DNA of 64,000 nt from Cyclobacteriaceae bacterium (GCA_025808415.1 CP075525.1:496001-560000); one strand, 5' to 3'; shown: positions 17,245 to 26,295, numbered from the stretch's first letter. The notes: generated by a model not told the origin, from the sequence alone. Made by a program: numbers and translations.

Positions 17245-18110
17245 AGGGGTGCAGGTTGGCAGCTATTTGAATTCAATGAATGCATCGTCATCAGGTGCAA
17301 GTAAAACTGGCAGTATTTTCTCATTCTTAGCGGCTGCATGGGATAGTCCACACGGAGGCCATTGGTTGAATGGAAGAGGATTTTTATTTTCAAGCCAGAC
17401 CCAGACACTTGCTTATGGAATGGCCTACAACAGAAGGCATAGCTCATGGGCACATACTGAATATGGAAGTGAAGAAGCTACCGAATTTGCATTTCAATGG
17501 GCAAATGCCCTTGAAACAAACGGTAGATTATTGGCTCAATACAAGAAGAGAAATTCTAAGTCTAAAACTCATCGCATCACTTAATGGAAGTTTTGGTGAT
17601 CCACCCGGGATTTTAGATATTTTAAAAAGAGGGCATCTTCTAGCATTAAGGATAGCATTACATCTACCAGATGCAATCGCTTTTTCTGGTAATGTTAATA
17701 TGATCGGACTATTTGGTTTTGATCTGAATATTCCTGGAACATCGGGACTTATGATGCTTTTGGGAATAGAAGCGGGAATGATGATAGAGATTGGTGAAGA
17801 ATATGGTAAAGCATTTGGCTGGGATGCTAGCGCAGGACTCAGCATAACGGAGCTATATTTTCTGGCAAAGACTGATGTTCAAGTTAGAATAACAGATTTT
17901 GAGGGAAGGAGATATTCATCAAGTATTGGTTGGGGTGGGTATCCATATCTACCTTTCCTTGATCTGTCTCGAGGTGTTACTTGGGGCGAATCAAGAGATG
18001 CTGGTATTACTAGAGGGTGGTCAATTGGAATAAATTTCTTTTTTGGGGCTGGAGATCCCGGCCCTTCCTTTAATTTAAATTATGGTGATACAAAATTCAA
18101 AAGAAGATAG

Positions 18111-18533
18111 ATGAAGGTTTTTTTTGAATGGCATAACGAATACTACTTTAGAGTAATTCTGGCAATTATAGGGGTAGTTATTTTTGTCGGTGTTATTATG
18201 AGGGATATCATCAATGACATGTTCTTTAGTGACCCATTACCCTATTCAGAAGTTGTCACCATTGATGATGAGTTTTCTGGAAAAATTAAAGAGGTAATCA
18301 TATACAAGACGATGGCTCGGGTTGAACTTGTTAATGGCAAAATTTGGAGAACAAAGTTTGCTAGAAATGTCTCCTATAATCCCCAACTCATTGAATTGTT
18401 TTTACAAAAGGGAGACCAGATTATTAAGATAGCAAATAATGATACAATTCAGATATTACGAAGTGATAGTGTGTATTACTTTGTTTTTGGTAAAACTGTC
18501 AATCTGCGTCAAAAACCACTCCATCTTCGATAA
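18111..18533 (+). CDS. Single-pass membrane protein, candidate immunity protein for module B
   Basis: A 140-residue protein whose ATG directly follows the TAG of the RHS tail with no gap. It has one transmembrane helix near the N-terminus (FRVILAIIGVVIFVGVIM, residues about 14-31) and a small extracytoplasmic or cytoplasmic beta-rich domain (DEFSGKIKEVIIYKTMARVE). Position, size and membrane anchor fit immunity proteins of RHS modules. It lies within the 1.3-kb segment bounded by the 22-bp direct repeats, so it would move together with its module. I do not recognise a family. Confidence 0.6.
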   Translation: MKVFFEWHNEYYFRVILAIIGVVIFVGVIMRDIINDMFFSDPLPYSEVVTIDDEFSGKIKEVIIYKTMARVELVNGKIWRTKFARNVSYNPQLIELFLQKGDQIIKIANNDTIQILRSDSVYYFVFGKTVNLRQKPLHLR

Positions 18534-18569
18534 AGGCATTGATGAGTTACTGCAAAAATAAACATCGCG

Positions 18570-18591
18570 ACCCGGCCACAGCGGGAGGGTA
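18570..18591 (+). repeat. 22-bp direct repeat at start of RHS tail C (right copy)
   Basis: The right copy of the repeat at 17223-17244. The sequence before it, at 18541-18569, is not RHS-like, so homology with copy A begins at this repeat. Confidence 0.85.
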
Positions 18592-19057
18592 TAGTGTAGC
18601 CGGTGCCGGACTAAACCCTCATTTCTCTGCGATAAGTCACATGGCCTCCACGTGGGCGCTAAATATTAGGGGGCCGGTGTATTTAGGACAGGGCCCTGAC
18701 GGCCGATCAATTCATGCACTGCCTACAGAGATTGCGAGTGCTGGCGGGCGTGAAGCGTATTTTAATACTTTCTATAACCTCCGCCTTTGTGCAATTGCTT
18801 ATAATTCTACTCCTGCAAACGGGTTGAGTATGAACAGAGTTGTAAATGGCGTTATAACTGAGTCGCTCCGCTTGGATCTTTTTGAGATTATTGAACATAC
18901 CGATTTATTCTACCGCATCTCAAAATCGCTTCGAGGAAATGCACAAGTGCTTTATAACCTGTTTGCCCCCAATTACAAAAGCCCCTACACGGACAGACTG
19001 AATATGCGGATTGGATTAGAATATAAAATCCCAAGGAAAAAGCCTGTCGAAAAATAG
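18570..19057 (+). pseudogene. Displaced RHS C-terminal module C (no start, no core)
   Basis: A frame reading NPATAGGYS-type sequence from DPATAGGYSVAGAGLNPHFSAI to a stop at 19057. Its first 110 residues follow module A closely (ISHMASTWALNIRGPVYLG, DGRSIHALPTEIASAGG), then it diverges after LDLFEIIEHTDLF and ends IGLEYKIPRKKPVEK. It has no credible start codon (only a TTG at 18539) and no core. Joined to core B at the 22-bp repeat it would rebuild a complete A-like RHS tail in frame. It is best read as an older tail displaced by module B. Confidence 0.65.
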
Positions 19058-19176
19058 AGGAGGTATTTGATCAATAGACTATTGTAATAGATAAAAATGC
19101 TACTGACAGAGTTTGTCCGTTACCATCCATTATTTTGGTAGTTGAATTTAGTTTTGAAAAATTAATCACATCGCTT

Positions 19177-19554
19177 ATGGAGACCCTCAACAATCTACAA
19201 AAACCTGAATACTTAAGGGCGCTACACAACTATTTTCATAAAACGAAGGGATACATTAATCCAAGCATTGCTTCAAAGGTTGAACCGGAAATAGCCCTGG
19301 TAAATAACTATGAGCAAATGAATAAAGTCATTTTTTTAAATAGAAGGGGTATTCTGATCAGAAGAATTTTAAACTTCGCAGGTCACGTTTCAGGTGTTAT
19401 TGTTTATTCGTTTTTGTTGATATACTCAATAAATCAAATTTTAGACCTTGCAGTTAACTACTCAATAATGAATATTTCATTATTGGTATTACTGATAATG
19501 GGCTGGAAAGCAAGATTCAGGTTATCCGAAAGGGAAGGGTTTACAAACACTTAG
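19177..19554 (+). CDS. Two-helix membrane protein, candidate immunity protein for module C
   Basis: A 125-residue protein from ATG 19177 (METLNNLQKPEYL); a TTG at 19135 would add 14 residues. Two hydrophobic helices lie in the C-terminal half (LNFAGHVSGVIVYSFLLIY and IMNISLLVLLIMGW), with a basic loop RRGILIRRI before them. It follows RHS tail C in the same direction at 119 bp. Assignment as immunity protein is by position only; I do not recognise a family. Confidence 0.5.
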   Translation: METLNNLQKPEYLRALHNYFHKTKGYINPSIASKVEPEIALVNNYEQMNKVIFLNRRGILIRRILNFAGHVSGVIVYSFLLIYSINQILDLAVNYSIMNISLLVLLIMGWKARFRLSEREGFTNT

Positions 19555-19690
19555 CAATTATGCTCATTATACATTAAACGCAATTGATAAAAACCGGGCT
19601 TTGTTAGCCCAGATCATCGGGATTAAAAGAGCAGGAACAAGGAATAAAAGTTTCTGATGGATGCAACAAAAAGTAATTCCCCTGTATTAT

Positions 19691-19742
19691 TTTGCAATTT
19701 CAGTAAACTACTTCGCAACTTTTGTAAACTATTCCGCAACTT
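19691..19742 (+). repeat. Three 21-bp tandem repeats upstream of the glmS 3' end
   Basis: The core GCAA(T/C)TT recurs at 19694, 19715 and 19736, with GTAAACTA(C/T)T between units, giving an exact period of 21 bp. It lies in the 228-bp gap between the RHS island and glmS and marks the island edge. Confidence 0.5.
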
Positions 19743-19782
19743 TAATCCTATCTCTCAGTTTAATTATCAGCCTTAAAATGGC

Positions 19783-21618
19783 TTACTCTACCGTAACCGA
19801 TTTTGCTAAGTTCCTCGGCTGATCAACATTGCAGCCACGCATAACAGCAATGTGGTAGGAAAGCAACTGCAACGGAATTACGGAAACAATTGGTATGAGG
19901 GCATCTTGTACAGCAGGAACTTCAATTGTAAACTCAGCCATTTGAGGAATGAGGCGATCGCCCTCCGTAACAACAGCAATGACACGCCCCTTGCGGGCTT
20001 TCACCTCCTGTATGTTCGAAACAATTTTTTCGTAAGAGCTATCGTGTGTAGCAATAAATACTACCGGCATTTCTTCATCAATCAAGGCAATAGGTCCGTG
20101 CTTCATTTCGGCAGCAGGGTAACCTTCGGCATGGATGTAGGAAATTTCTTTAAGTTTCAATGCACCTTCCAGGGCTACTGGGAAATTATAGCCTCGGCCG
20201 AGATACAGAAAGTTTGAAACATCTTTAAAAGTATAGGCGATCTCCCGAATCTTGTCGTTAAGCCCCAACACCTTTTCCACTTTTTCAGGAATGGTTTCCA
20301 GTTCTACCAACATCTGGTGAAAAGCCTGGTCGGTGATGGTGCCACGCTTTTGCGCAATGATCAGGCAGATCATGCTTAATACGGTAAGCTGCGCGGTAAA
20401 GGCTTTCGTGCTGGCTACACCAATCTCGGGCCCTGCGTGTGTATAGGATCCTGCATGCGAGGCGCGTGCAATGGATGAGCCTACTACGTTACAAACACCA
20501 ATAATAACAGCACCCTTCGATTTGGCCAATTCTATGGCGGCAAGCGTATCGGCCGTTTCACCGGATTGTGAAATTGCAATTACCACATCGCCTTCCCGTA
20601 CAATAGGATTGCGGTAGCGAAACTCAGAAGCGTACTCAACCTCAACCGGGATTCTGCATAATTCTTCAATCATGTACTCAGCCACCAAGCCGGCATGCCA
20701 TGATGTTCCGCACGCCACGATAATAATACGCTCGGCATTCATCATTTTATTAACGTACTCGCGAATTCCGCCCAGTACCAATCGGTTGGCTTGTGAATCC
20801 AATCGTCCACGCAAACAATCTTTAATTGACTTAGGTTGTTCAAAAATTTCTTTGAGCATGAAGTGATCAAAGCCACCCTTTTCAATGGCCTCAAGTTCCA
20901 TTTCAAGCTTTTGAATGTAAGGTGTCATGGGCGCATCTTCAATGGTTTTGATGCGCAATTGACCTTCATCTATAACAGCAATCTCCTGGTCATTCAGGTA
21001 GACAACATCTTTGGTATATTCAATTATAGGTGTGGCATCAGACGCCATGAAGAACTCGTCTTTCCCGATTCCAATAACCAACGGGCTCCCTTTTCGGGCA
21101 GCGATCAGTTGATCGGGATTATCGTTTGACATGATTACAATGGCGTAAGCACCCACAACCTTAGTTAAGGCTAAGCGAACAGCTTCTTCTAAAGAACAAT
21201 GATTGTTCTCCCAAATATCTTCAATGAAATGAATAAGAACCTCGGTGTCTGTTTCGCTTAGAAATACATGGCCTTTGTTGAGCAGCTCTCTTTTTAAAGA
21301 GCTGTAATTTTCAATGATACCATTATGAATAATAGCCAGCTTACGGCTATAGGAGTAATGAGGATGTGCATTTACATCATTAGGTTCACCATGGGTGGCC
21401 CATCGTGTATGGCCGATACCAATCGTGCTTTTTAGTGTTCCATCGGTAATATGGTCCTCCAGATCTGAAACTTTGCCTTTCTTTTTGTAGACGTTCAGCC
21501 CGTTGTTGAGCAAGGCAATTCCCGCACTGTCATAGCCACGGTACTCCAGGCGTTTTAGTCCTTTTATAATAACCTCCTGGGCATCGCGATGGCCCACGTA
21601 AGCAACAATTCCGCACAT
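19783..21618 (-). CDS. glmS: Glutamine-fructose-6-phosphate aminotransferase (isomerizing)
   Basis: A 611-residue enzyme making glucosamine-6-phosphate from fructose-6-phosphate and glutamine, the first step towards UDP-GlcNAc, peptidoglycan and LPS. The N-terminal CGIVAYVGHRDAQEV has the catalytic Cys2 of the class II glutaminase; GHTRWATHGEPNDVNAHPH follows. Two SIS sugar-isomerase domains come next (ACGTSWHAGLVAEYMIE, SQSGETADTLAA; then GRGYNFPVALEGALKLKEIS), and the end is PRNLAKSVTVE. Full length. It is the last gene of an operon with the DUF4270 lipoprotein (3-bp gap) and the GT5 protein. Confidence 0.98.
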   Translation of the reverse strand: MCGIVAYVGHRDAQEVIIKGLKRLEYRGYDSAGIALLNNGLNVYKKKGKVSDLEDHITDGTLKSTIGIGHTRWATHGEPNDVNAHPHYSYSRKLAIIHNGIIENYSSLKRELLNKGHVFLSETDTEVLIHFIEDIWENNHCSLEEAVRLALTKVVGAYAIVIMSNDNPDQLIAARKGSPLVIGIGKDEFFMASDATPIIEYTKDVVYLNDQEIAVIDEGQLRIKTIEDAPMTPYIQKLEMELEAIEKGGFDHFMLKEIFEQPKSIKDCLRGRLDSQANRLVLGGIREYVNKMMNAERIIIVACGTSWHAGLVAEYMIEELCRIPVEVEYASEFRYRNPIVREGDVVIAISQSGETADTLAAIELAKSKGAVIIGVCNVVGSSIARASHAGSYTHAGPEIGVASTKAFTAQLTVLSMICLIIAQKRGTITDQAFHQMLVELETIPEKVEKVLGLNDKIREIAYTFKDVSNFLYLGRGYNFPVALEGALKLKEISYIHAEGYPAAEMKHGPIALIDEEMPVVFIATHDSSYEKIVSNIQEVKARKGRVIAVVTEGDRLIPQMAEFTIEVPAVQDALIPIVSVIPLQLLSYHIAVMRGCNVDQPRNLAKSVTVE

Positions 21619-21621
21619 AGG

Positions 21622-23058
21622 TTACAAGTTACCTGTTAGTGAAGTAGAGTAGTAAATCCGAAGCTTGATATTATTCTTATGAAAGATGGATCTGTTTACT
21701 ACTTTTCCGAAGTTAGGGGGATTCAGACCCGTAATGGTGCTTGCAGGATAAATAGCAAGATGTTGCAACCTATTAGCTCTTCCCTTTTCATTCAACAAGT
21801 TCTGGAAAAATATGGTAAGCTGCCCTGAGTACGTATTTGAAGTGGAATTGTAAATAAGGCTTGCTGCATCGCGACCAGCATCACCAATAACAACAAAATT
21901 GTTTTGCTCAGCAAACAACCTATAAGGTCGAAGCATTTCGGTGTCTGTAGGGTTTGAGTTTTGATAGAAAGTATCATTTTCTTTCATTACTCGAAATTCA
22001 AAAGCTGGTAACGGGTCAAATCCGGGAGATTTATTTACACCTTCTATGATTATTTGTGCAAAATTTATTTGAGTATTGGCTTGAGCAGTATCAGCAAACT
22101 GTGTATAAAAGTTGTTTAGATCTATACGTGTTAGATAAGGAGTTCCGGCCTGAACCCAACGCATACCGCTTGGGGGATCAATACCTTGATTTATTGTTGT
22201 AATTGAGGCCCACTCTCCGGTAAGTGTAGCCTTGATATTGCTAAAACCCCGTAGCGAAAAATTAAATCGTAATTCAAGAAAATCTTTTATCACACCACCT
22301 TCGACCGTGTGGTGATAAACGATTATTTTACTATTAGGTGTGTTTGGATTAAAACCTAGTATACCAGAACTCTCAGAAGGCACAAGAGCCAACCCCTTAA
22401 TAAGTTCTCTGAACTTAAATGAGTTAGTGTACTGTTCGTCTAAATTTTCTTTGGCCAGGGTAAATAACTGAAGGCCGAATGAATCGTCCAATCTGACTTT
22501 CGCAACTATTGTGTCACGCAAGCTTTGAGGTTTACTTAGGTTTTTTGCAAGTGAGTCTGCATGAACAAAGAAGGAAGCCTCACCCAATGAAATGGGGTTA
22601 TATTCTAACTCTGAATCCGAGTAATATCTATTTTGGGAAAAATATGTTAAGGTATCTTCAGTAATTTGATGTATAGTAAATTTTTCGTTTGATCCTCCAT
22701 TCAATCCGTAAGAATATAGATCAAGATTAAGGTATAAAACAATAGAGTCATAAACTGAGTTTGGAGGAAGCAATTGGGTGTTTCCTGGTAAAAACTCAAT
22801 AAAGGCCTGGCTCCGGTTGCTGCCAATAACAGGATCCGTATATTGACCTATTAATAATCGTGTAGGATTTACGAGATTATCCGTAGTTACCCCCGAAAGA
22901 GCTAACACAGAACCTTCACCGATGCTTAAATCGATGTAAGCAGTAGTGATTTTTTTTTTCGGATTCCTAAATCCTAACAGGCTGTTCTCATCTTCACATG
23001 CCATCAAAAACAAGGCAGCTAATAGAAGCTGCCCGGTTCGTTTAACCCACAAGTTCAT
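21622..23058 (-). CDS. DUF4270-family lipoprotein
   Basis: A 478-residue lipoprotein (lipobox LFLMAC, Cys21) of the DUF4270 type found in Bacteroidota. Visible features are the early TAYIDLSIGEGSVLALSG region, LLIGQYTDPVIGSNRSQAF, and the C-terminal RANRLQHLAIYPASTITGLNPPNF block with a terminal beta-strand. Function is not established; a surface or periplasmic role is likely from the signal. Its start overlaps the GT5 gene by 17 bp and its stop is 3 bp from glmS, a strong operon signal. Confidence 0.8.
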   Translation of the reverse strand: MNLWVKRTGQLLLAALFLMACEDENSLLGFRNPKKKITTAYIDLSIGEGSVLALSGVTTDNLVNPTRLLIGQYTDPVIGSNRSQAFIEFLPGNTQLLPPNSVYDSIVLYLNLDLYSYGLNGGSNEKFTIHQITEDTLTYFSQNRYYSDSELEYNPISLGEASFFVHADSLAKNLSKPQSLRDTIVAKVRLDDSFGLQLFTLAKENLDEQYTNSFKFRELIKGLALVPSESSGILGFNPNTPNSKIIVYHHTVEGGVIKDFLELRFNFSLRGFSNIKATLTGEWASITTINQGIDPPSGMRWVQAGTPYLTRIDLNNFYTQFADTAQANTQINFAQIIIEGVNKSPGFDPLPAFEFRVMKENDTFYQNSNPTDTEMLRPYRLFAEQNNFVVIGDAGRDAASLIYNSTSNTYSGQLTIFFQNLLNEKGRANRLQHLAIYPASTITGLNPPNFGKVVNRSIFHKNNIKLRIYYSTSLTGNL

Positions 23059-23845
23059 TATAGAGATTGAAATATGATTCGGTATAGTTTTCGTCTTTGT
23101 CGATGGTTTCGACTTTCTTTTCCTTTATTTTTTTGAATAGGTCTTCAAGCTTTTTGTTTTCCCCTGCTACAATTACGGCATCGGAAAATTCAACGCCCAT
23201 ACGGATAAACCCTTCGTAGTCGGCCGTTTTAAGGTTGCCCAACATTTTGTCTTCAATGTCCATCATCTTCACCTTATCCATAATATCAGCTTTAAACTTA
23301 TGGGTAAAGCTGTTATTGTAAATCGTGAAAACAGTTTTCGCATTTTTAAACAAAGGGTCGTTCTTATAGGTGGTTTTCAGGTACAACGGTATAAAGCTGG
23401 TAATCCAGTCGTTGCAGTGAACCACATCGGGCGCCCATCCCAGTTTACGAACGGTTTCAATAGCACCCTTACAGAAGAAGATAGCACGCTCATCGTTATC
23501 AGCATAGAAACGATTTTCTTTATCGTGAAAGACTGACTTACGGTGGAAGTAATCTTCATTGTCGATAAAATAAACCTGAAGCTTGGCATTAGGGATAGAA
23601 GCTACCTTGATGGTAAGCGGCTTTTCCTCATCGCCAACAGCGATGTTTATACCTGATAACCTGACAACTTCATGTAACCGGTTCTTCCGCTCATTAATAA
23701 TCCCAAAGCGCGGCACCAATATGCGAATCTCCATACCTCTTTCCTGCATTGCCTGAGGAAGTTTACGAACAAAGTCGGCTACTTCTGAGGTTTGCAAGAA
23801 AGGGTTGATTTCGCTGGCTACATAAAGAATACGGAGTTTTGACAT
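23042..23845 (-). CDS. Glycogen/starch synthase-like protein, GT5 N-terminal domain only
   Basis: A 267-residue protein matching the N-terminal half of bacterial glycogen synthase: ILYVASEINPFLQTSEVADFV (the ADP-glucose site normally reads K-x-GG-L here), PQAMQERGMEIRILVPRFG, and PDVVHCNDWITSFIPLYLK. The C-terminal GT-B domain is absent, as in the short versions I know from Bacteroidota. The missing KTGGL-type motif (here TSEVAD) and absent second domain make normal synthase activity doubtful. It heads the operon with DUF4270 and glmS and is divergent from panC. Confidence 0.75.
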   Translation of the reverse strand: MSKLRILYVASEINPFLQTSEVADFVRKLPQAMQERGMEIRILVPRFGIINERKNRLHEVVRLSGINIAVGDEEKPLTIKVASIPNAKLQVYFIDNEDYFHRKSVFHDKENRFYADNDERAIFFCKGAIETVRKLGWAPDVVHCNDWITSFIPLYLKTTYKNDPLFKNAKTVFTIYNNSFTHKFKADIMDKVKMMDIEDKMLGNLKTADYEGFIRMGVEFSDAVIVAGENKKLEDLFKKIKEKKVETIDKDENYTESYFNLYNELVG

Positions 23846-23882
23846 AATAATGGTGATTAGTTGACTAACGCAAAACGAGGGA

Positions 23883-23913
23883 CAAAAGTACGAAAATCGC
23901 CCCCCTTATTCAA
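23883..23913 (-). promoter_or_regulatory. Promoter for the GT5-DUF4270-glmS operon
   Basis: On the minus strand, TTG (23913-23911) and TACTTTTG (23890-23883) are separated by 20 bp, fitting the Bacteroidota -33/-7 pattern. The -7 box lies 37 nt before the ATG at 23845. Confidence 0.5.
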
Positions 23914-23933
23914 CTGTATTTATGTTTTACCGT

Positions 23934-23941
23934 TATCTTTG
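23934..23941 (+). promoter_or_regulatory. -7-like box for panC
   Basis: TATCTTTG matches TAnnTTTG and lies 23 nt before the panC ATG. The -33 region is weak. Confidence 0.4.
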
Positions 23942-23964
23942 GCGCCTTTTGCGGGGTTATTAAC

Positions 23965-24813
23965 ATGCAGATTTTCAAGGAAATTGAGCCGTTAAGGGCA
24001 TTTTTGGTTGAAAAAAGGAGGGCAGGACTTTCCATTGGATTTGTTCCAACCATGGGGGCCCTCCATGCCGGCCACCTTTCCCTTATCGTTGCCTCCCGGG
24101 CTCAAAATCAAATAACAGTATGTTCAATTTTCATTAACCCTATACAGTTTAATAACCCTAACGATCTGGTTTCTTATCCTAGAACCCTGGATAAGGACTT
24201 AACCCTTCTCAATTCGACAGGATGTGATGTGCTTTTTTGCCCCGATGAAGCGCAAATGGAAATGAGCGTACATTCTCTGCTAAATTTTTCTTTTGGAACC
24301 CTGGAAACCGTTATGGAGGGCAAATTCAGACCGGGTCATTTTAACGGGGTAGCTAAGGTAGTGGCTAAGCTTTTACACATTGTAGAACCGGACACTGCCT
24401 ATTTTGGCCAAAAGGACTGGCAGCAGTTTGTGATAATTCGGGCTTTGGTTGAAGGGTTAAGATTTAATGTAAAGCTTCAATCTGTAGAAACAGTGCGAGA
24501 ACAGGATGGTCTGGCCATGTCATCCCGAAACTTGCGGTTATCGGAAGGCCAGCGAAAGCAGGCAACCTTACTGTACAGCTCCTTATGCCAGGCAAGGCAA
24601 AAATTAAAGGCGGGCGACTCCATTTTAAGTGTCAAAGAATTTGTAAATGAAACCTTCAGATCGAAAGCTGATTTTTCGTTGGAATATTTTGAGGTTGTTG
24701 ACAGTGAGAACCTAATGCCGTTGAATAACGTTCATGAAGCCGAAAGGCCCATGGCATGCATAGCTGCATTTGCAGGTAATGTGCGACTGATTGATAATAT
24801 GTTTTTGCTATGA
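23965..24813 (+). CDS. panC: Pantothenate synthetase (pantoate-beta-alanine ligase)
   Basis: A 282-residue cytoplasmic enzyme joining pantoate and beta-alanine with ATP. Motifs: [17 protein letters not shown] (HIGH-like HAGH), [34 protein letters not shown] and MSSRNLRLS (KMSKS-like SSRN). Full family length. Its stop overlaps the start of panD (ATGATGA), which makes the beta-alanine it uses, so the two steps are coupled. Confidence 0.97.
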   Translation: MQIFKEIEPLRAFLVEKRRAGLSIGFVPTMGALHAGHLSLIVASRAQNQITVCSIFINPIQFNNPNDLVSYPRTLDKDLTLLNSTGCDVLFCPDEAQMEMSVHSLLNFSFGTLETVMEGKFRPGHFNGVAKVVAKLLHIVEPDTAYFGQKDWQQFVIIRALVEGLRFNVKLQSVETVREQDGLAMSSRNLRLSEGQRKQATLLYSSLCQARQKLKAGDSILSVKEFVNETFRSKADFSLEYFEVVDSENLMPLNNVHEAERPMACIAAFAGNVRLIDNMFLL

Positions 24814-25157
24814 TGATTGAGGTTTTAAAATCAAAGATACACCGCGCTAAAATTACCCAAGCCGAATTGCACTATGTGGGCAGTATAACCATTGATGAGA
24901 CCCTCATGAAAGCCGCCAATTTTATTGAAGGTGAAAAGGTTACCGTAGTGAATGTAAACAATGGCGAGCGCCTGGAAACGTATGTTATTAAAGGCGAACC
25001 CGGTTCAGGCATGATTTGCCTCAACGGGCCTGCCGCGCGGAAAGTTCAGGTTGGTGATATCGTGATAATTTTCTCTTATGCGTCTATGGAATTCGAGGAA
25101 GCAAAAAACTTTAAACCATCGATTGTTTTTCCCTCACCCGATAACCGGCTAACTTAA
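24810..25157 (+). CDS. panD: Aspartate 1-decarboxylase
   Basis: A 115-residue proenzyme that decarboxylates aspartate to beta-alanine. The self-cleavage site is Gly-Ser in [10 protein letters not shown] (Ser about 25), giving the pyruvoyl group; [12 protein letters not shown] before it and [20 protein letters not shown] after it are family blocks. ATGs at 24810 and in-frame 24813 are both possible. It overlaps panC by 4 bp. Confidence 0.96.
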   Translation: MMIEVLKSKIHRAKITQAELHYVGSITIDETLMKAANFIEGEKVTVVNVNNGERLETYVIKGEPGSGMICLNGPAARKVQVGDIVIIFSYASMEFEEAKNFKPSIVFPSPDNRLT

Positions 25158-25176
25158 CGCGTTTAATTTCCCCAGG

Positions 25177-26208
25177 GTGAAATCACGTATTCGGGTTTTT
25201 GTTCAATATATTATTCTTCTTGCCATTACTGTCTTCCTGGTTTGGTTTTCGTTGCGGGCCATACCGGTGGAAGGAGATGAGAATAAATGGGATTACATTC
25301 TGAATACCCTCTACTCAGCGAATAAACTTTGGCTTTTTCTAATGCTGGTTTTTGTCATGATCAGTCATGCGCTTCGTGCCGAGCGTTGGCGTATGTTACT
25401 CCACTCAACAGGCCATTCAACTTCATTTTACAACGGATTCTTATCGCTTATGGTTGGTTACCTGGTAAACCTGGTCATTCCGCGTGGTGGTGAAGTTTCG
25501 CGTTGTTACAACCTGTACAGGTTAAATAAAATTCCGGTCGAGGTTTCTTTCGGTACCGTGGTGTTGGAGCGCATTGTTGATTTGATTTTATTGGTTGTGG
25601 TGTTGGTGTTTGCGTTTGTTGCCGAATACGATAAGCTGATTGGTTTTTTGGAAACCCTGCCATGGCAGCCGGTAGTGGGTAAGGGCAGGGTTGGGATAAT
25701 CGTTTTGGTTATGGTAATCCTTTTGGTAATGGCAGCCATGGTCTATTGGCTTATAAAGCGAAATAATAAGTTAAGAAATCGCCTTCAAAAAGTATGGAAA
25801 GGATTTAAAGCCGGTTTAACATCAGTGGCTAAACTTGAGAATAAAACCTTGTTCGTTGGGTACTCGGTTATTATTTGGCTGCTTTACTTCGCCATGAGCT
25901 ATGCCGTTATAAAGGCATTCAATGAAACATCGCATCTGGGGCTAAGTGCTGTTCTTTCCCTGTTCGCCATCGGCACGATTGCTATGGCAGCACCATTGCC
26001 GGGTGGTGCCGGTTCTTATCACGTTCTTTTACCGGCCGGGCTGGTGTTCCTTTACCAGGTACCTCAGGCCAATGCAGTGGCCTTTACGTTTGTGTTTCAC
26101 GGCTGGCAAACATTGATTTTAATTGTCGCGGGGGTTATCTCACTAATCTTAACATCTTTTCGTCTTAGGAGTAAAGCAAAGAATGGGCTGGAACAAGCCA
26201 ATGGATGA
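25177..26208 (+). CDS. Flippase-like integral membrane protein (UPF0104/LPG synthase TM-domain family)
   Basis: A 343-residue protein starting with GTG at 25177, with about eight transmembrane helices. The segment SHALRAERWRMLLHSTGHST followed by GYLVNLVIPRGGEVSRCYNLYR and later APLPGGAGSYHVLLPAGL are the conserved motifs of the lysylphosphatidylglycerol synthase N-terminal membrane domain, also found alone in flippase-like proteins. The substrate is unknown; lipid or lipid-linked precursor transport is a family-based guess. It follows panD by 19 bp and may share its transcript. Confidence 0.82.
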   Translation: MKSRIRVFVQYIILLAITVFLVWFSLRAIPVEGDENKWDYILNTLYSANKLWLFLMLVFVMISHALRAERWRMLLHSTGHSTSFYNGFLSLMVGYLVNLVIPRGGEVSRCYNLYRLNKIPVEVSFGTVVLERIVDLILLVVVLVFAFVAEYDKLIGFLETLPWQPVVGKGRVGIIVLVMVILLVMAAMVYWLIKRNNKLRNRLQKVWKGFKAGLTSVAKLENKTLFVGYSVIIWLLYFAMSYAVIKAFNETSHLGLSAVLSLFAIGTIAMAAPLPGGAGSYHVLLPAGLVFLYQVPQANAVAFTFVFHGWQTLILIVAGVISLILTSFRLRSKAKNGLEQANG

Positions 26209-26295
26209 TTTTGTTAGAATGTGAAATGACTAAATGTCAGGAAAAAATCAGTGGCCTGGAAGTTGATGTTTGAAGAATCTAAAATTTGAAATACT

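Larger units (their letters stand above)
16622..18110 (+). pseudogene. RHS core B with C-terminal module split by nonsense codon and frameshift
   Basis: The core frame runs from 16622 to a TAA at 17243-17245, exactly where copies A and C have TAT (Tyr) in GGY. Beyond this stop the same frame stays open to 17584 (from VQVGSYLNSMNASSSGASKTG through WDSPHGGHWLNGRGF). Near 17560 a shift to another frame continues the coding-like sequence to 18110 (GSFGDPPGILDILKRG, LGIEAGMMIEIGEEYGKAFG, RDAGITRGWSIGINFFF). One nonsense change plus one frameshift therefore divide what was probably a single RHS protein with a beta-rich C-terminal module. The pieces may be expressed separately (GTG at 17249, ATG at 17370), but decay is the simpler reading. 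Confidence 0.65.

Noticed and set aside
22280..22325. Inverted repeat TTTATCACACCAC / GTGTGGTGATAAA
   Set aside because: The arms are not truly complementary over their length and the region is coding DNA of the DUF4270 gene.
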